Assembly: GCA_013396995.1 (NCBI GenBank)
Contig: VWZP01006690.1
Span: forward strand, 1,512,879-1,576,878
Length of the DNA: 64,000 nt
DNA from: Dicaeum eximium
Taxonomy: Eukaryota; Chordata; Aves; Passeriformes; Dicaeidae
Reading direction: 5' to 3'
Of this stretch, positions 60,390 through 64,000 are shown in pieces. A program made the translations under genes and the position numbers. The notes beneath the pieces are model-generated. The model saw only the letters and a program-made list of their open reading frames with translations, did not search any database and was not told the origin of the DNA. Position 1 is the stretch's first letter. Each line of letters opens with the position of its first letter.

Positions 60390-63300
60390 TTTCATGGCCA
60401 GTTAATGAGTTAAGGACTGCATAGTGGCTCTGTGCTGGACACTCAGGGAGCTTTTCCAGGAGCAGGAAACAGCCACACTGTCAGATTTTGCTCCTTGGGA
60501 AGACACCTGGGACACTTTTCCAGCACTAGATCAACTCTCTCACTCTTCCAGAGCTGTATCTCGTTCTCCTTACCTCTCCCTGCCCAGCTCTGGGTTCAGT
60601 AATATATAAAAGCCAGCACAAGTAAAGGTTCTTTGATCTCAGCTGTTGCACAGATAACTAGAAGCTAGGCCCTCCTCAAATGCATTCCAGCAGTGATTTT
60701 TCTGGAAAAACAGGCCAATTTTGAAAGTGAGACTTGAGACAAACAGCTGAAAAGCAGTTATTTCACCAAAGAACTGACTGTGCTCAGACATCTCATAAAA
60801 ACAAACCTGGCAGAGTTTGTGTCTGTGTCACTTTGGCCCTGAACAGGTACAAACCTGCAAACACAGGGCAGTCTGGAGCAGTCATTCTCCCTCTTCCAGA
60901 ATGAACAGAAAAAACTGGGTTTTGCTGATGTGCTGAATACTGAGCAGGAGATACTCTCAGAGCTCTCCTGGCCAGGACCCTTCAGCAGGGAGTTTAAATC
61001 TGCCTCTTGGTCCTGCAGAGGAGCTCTGCCATGAAGGAACAGAGCTGCTCACTCACCTTCCCATATGTCAACTCCAGCAGCACTCTGACTGTCCAGAACA
61101 TTTCTATTATCCACCTGTCAGTGCTAAAATGGAGGAAAGGAAAAATAAGGGGTGTTCTGCGGACTACATTTTACTGAAAGAGTAAGGAATGGTTTCAATA
61201 GTGTGTTGGAAATCATGGATATTTTCTATATCAGGATGATTTTTTTTTTAATCTCAGGGCTTTCATTTAGGAAAAAAAAAAGCTATCACTGGAACTGAAA
61301 GTCTTAATTTATTGAATATCTGTAATTAGATATTTGATTGTGTTCAATATACAGTATCTTTTGATTTGCTAGTAGCCAAATGCTGCTACAACCATCACAC
61401 TGATGATGAACAGTCTATCTTTCCAACAGCAGTGTCACCCTCATCTTAGAGGCACTACAACCACACCTAAATTCCTTCTCAGCAGATGGACACATGTTTA
61501 CACATCCTCATCACCTCCATGTGCTGTCTCAAGGCTGCAGGTTACACTCCAGGGTGGGCTGTGCTCCAAAGGGATGTGTCAACATCCCCCTTGGACAGCA
61601 GCACCCACTGAGCTGGCCCATGCAGCCCTACACATGCACAGGTGAATCATCTGAGGTCTTTATAGCCCCTGAACTGCTCTGGAAAGATGTTCAAATTAAT
61701 TAGAATTATCATTAGCAGGCAGATGCTTGCAATGCACTGCAGTGAGCTAGAGCCTGGGCTGCCACCCAGCAAGGGTGACATCCTCCTCCCAGACAGCCCT
61801 GCCCCAAAAATACCTTCCCATCTCAGGATCTGGCCCTTGGGAACCCATAACAACTCTGGGTTTTCCAGACCTGCAGAGGGATTCAAGCAGCTTGCTCAGG
61901 AGCAGGCTCTCCTGAAACATTGCATCTCAATGCTGACATCCCCTGGGGGAAGAAGAAGTAGGAGTTAGGACTTAACCTTTTGGGATGACAGTGTGTGGCA
62001 TATGCTTGAGATAATCAGTGGAATTGCAGAGTGAAAAGCTGTATCATCTTGAAATAAATATGGTTCACCCAGAAAGGTATTAAAACTCAGCTTCATGCAA
62101 TATGAACAATTGCTCACATCCTGTAGCATGCAGCCCTGAGCAGTTACTACAACAAAAATGGATTGTGTCTCTAATTATTATTACTGTTATCCAAACATTT
62201 TGCTATCAGTGAGCCTGTAATAAATAACCATGACATCTCATGGGTACAGCTATCAAATTTACTGCCACTAGCTGAGCTATTCTGACTAAGGGCCAGAGTT
62301 TTTCCAGTAAATACACAGATCCCTCTCTAAGGACTGCAGAATAAACGAGAACTGAAAATCTAAGGGAGAGAAAGAAAGGGCTATCACGTGAGCCCCATTC
62401 TTTGCTCAGAATGTCATGTTTCTGTAAATATAAAAGGCAGTGGTGACGGAGTCCTTACCCCCCTCACAGGGACTCCTCTCCTGTGTTATCCATCAGTTAT
62501 TCCACAGGCTGGAAGCAGCTGAGTGCTGCAGTGCTCATGGCACATCCCTGCACTGGCACAGAGAGAGACAGTGAGTCCTGTCCTGGAGACCTTCACCAAC
62601 ACAAGCAATCCTCCTGTTCTTTTCCAAGCTGCTTTAAAACACCTGTAAAGTAAGCTGAGTTACTTAAGGCTACCCTGATGCTTAAACTTACAGCTGAGAT
62701 TTACAAAATAGATTTTATGACCCTTCAAAGACAGACACTTAACACAGTTAGTTTATGTTTACTCCGCTTCCCCCGTTTTTATTTTGGTTCACCAGCAATT
62801 TCTGGTCCAGTTTCCAGCCCAAGCCTGTAAACATTTAATCTCTGGTAGTGAGCAGGACTAGAAGCAATCAAAGAGCCACCCTCTTAGATAAGGTTCATGT
62901 AAATTCTAGACATTCAAGATGCAAGTAGGTGAAGTAGATCAGTTTTCATCTTACAGTTTTTGTTTTCATGTTTTGGAGACAATAAATGCTTCTCCAACTT
63001 CCCCTGAGGATTTCAGCATTGCCTTACCCTCTGTTTTTTCCTGAGAAATGTGATAAAACAGAAAAAGTATTCCCATTCCCTTCTGACATCTCCTGCTGGG
63101 ACATAAACACCCTGCCTGCCTTGAGCCACCTTCACTTGGACCCCAGTCATAAGAGCTCTTCTCTATCAATTTTAAATGTTCCATTGCCATATTCCAGAGC
63201 TTCTCTCACTGCTGCCCTCACTCCTGTTCAAAGTGTCCCTTCTTGCTGGTGAGCTGGCATCTCTGCCATCCATTACCTCCGTGGATCTCCTGCCCTGGCC

Positions 63301-63659
63301 AGTGAAGCCTCGTGGAAAGTTGTGCTGGTTTCACCTGGACCCCGTGCAGTCTTTGGGAACTTACACAGCTGGAGCAAGGAGCAGCCCTGCCATCCATATC
63401 CGGAGCTCTACAAAATTCCCTCGGGTCTGGGAAGGAACAAGCTTCAGTGGGAGCTTTTTCTGTGCCTGGGGCTCTCACAGAATCCAGCTGGAGCCTGCAG
63501 CATCAGGTGAGAGCTGGCTCTGTGGCATCTGCTCCCCACCTCAGGAGCAGGGATTTCAGGGCCCCTCTGTCGCTGTGACTCTGACAGGAACCACGTCTCT
63601 AACCTACCATCCCTCCATCAAACTGCTGGAATTGTCTGGCAGTGCCAGAAGCTTTTAGG
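60390..63659. other. No gene seen
   Basis: Mostly unique, AT-leaning sequence. Short T9 and A10 runs occur near 61241 and 61272. A 160-codon plus-strand open frame (63176-63658) spans GC-richer sequence and resembles no family I know. Confidence 0.4.
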
Positions 63660-63922
63660 AGGGATGGACAGACACACAGAGTCTGGACAAGCAAAGTCCA
63701 AATCTGTACTTTGAGCCTGAATTTGTGAAAGTCCACTCTGCCTGGGGTACAGAAGGAGGTCTCAGGGGTTTCACCTCTTCTCTAGGACCCAGCGGTCCTG
63801 AGATGGTTTCCAAAGGTGTTTGTTTGCTGTTTGCTCCTCCAAATAAACTTTTTTCTCCCTTGCTGTACTGTGGTAATCCACCCTCAGCAGATGAAGGGCT
63901 CCTGATGATCTCTCCACAGTTT
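63660..63922 (+). mobile_element. Possible LTR 3' part or transcript 3' end
   Basis: AATAAA at 63842-63847 sits in TCCAAATAAACTTTTTTCTC and is followed about 75 bases later by TTTGGTGTGTAACA, an LTR-like CA terminus. The arrangement of AATAAA, T-rich run and U5-like tail resembles the other LTRs in the window. No matching 5' TG terminus or target-site duplication was found, so it may instead be the poly(A) region of a host transcript. Confidence 0.25.
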
Positions 63923-64000
63923 GGTGTGTAACAATCAGAGGGCAGCAGGAGGGGTTTAAACAGCTCCCAGCACACACAGCTCAGGGGAGGTGGGAAGGGA

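Noticed and set aside
63176..63658. 160-codon open frame
   Set aside because: GC-richer sequence with three overlapping frames, and no recognisable protein.

Overview
This window reads as non-coding nuclear DNA from a vertebrate, most likely a songbird. It is CpG-poor and split by stops in every frame. It has no operons, no ribosome-binding sites and no protein gene that I can recognise. The host assignment rests on repeats: two CR1 LINE fragments, typical of bird and reptile genomes, and several LTRs whose sequences look like passerine endogenous retrovirus LTRs. The family resemblance is recalled, not searched. The LTR ends, inverted termini, TATA boxes and poly(A) signals are read directly from the sequence.

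Layout. At 1-600 there is a minus-strand ERV remnant: an LTR with three tandem 20-bp TATA-like modules, next to ERV-like sequence carrying a ~105-bp duplication. A minus-strand LTR with 6-bp inverted ends lies at 3583-3923. From 3.9 to 21.4 kb I see mostly unique sequence, with one possible coding exon (5035-5136), a 42-bp duplication near 14.0 kb and a small CR1 piece at 15.19 kb. Two LTRs of one family lie head-on: minus-strand 21403-22057 and plus-strand 29990-30641. The second has a perfect 6-bp target duplication (GCCACT) and an intact TATA box and AATAAA. A 22-bp perfect palindrome (28979-29000) lies just before it.

From 30.6 to 52.8 kb the sequence is mostly unique. It holds AT-rich blocks that could be conserved non-coding DNA and a few exon-like segments, the best at 40260-40337 with good splice signals on both sides. 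At 52.8-53.7 kb a T18 run, a 13-bp-stem hairpin and a 49-bp minisatellite lie close together. A second minisatellite (~21 bp) is at 55.9-56.05 kb, followed by a larger CR1 3' end (56574-57035). A minus-strand LTR with 7-bp inverted ends is at 59933-60389, and a possible LTR or transcript 3' end is at 63660-63922.

The window is best seen as an intergenic region or large intron in which mobile elements and small tandem repeats have accumulated. I found no clear evidence of a new multi-gene system. The items most worth checking are the inverted LTR pair, the minisatellite/hairpin cluster and the exon-like segment at 40.3 kb.
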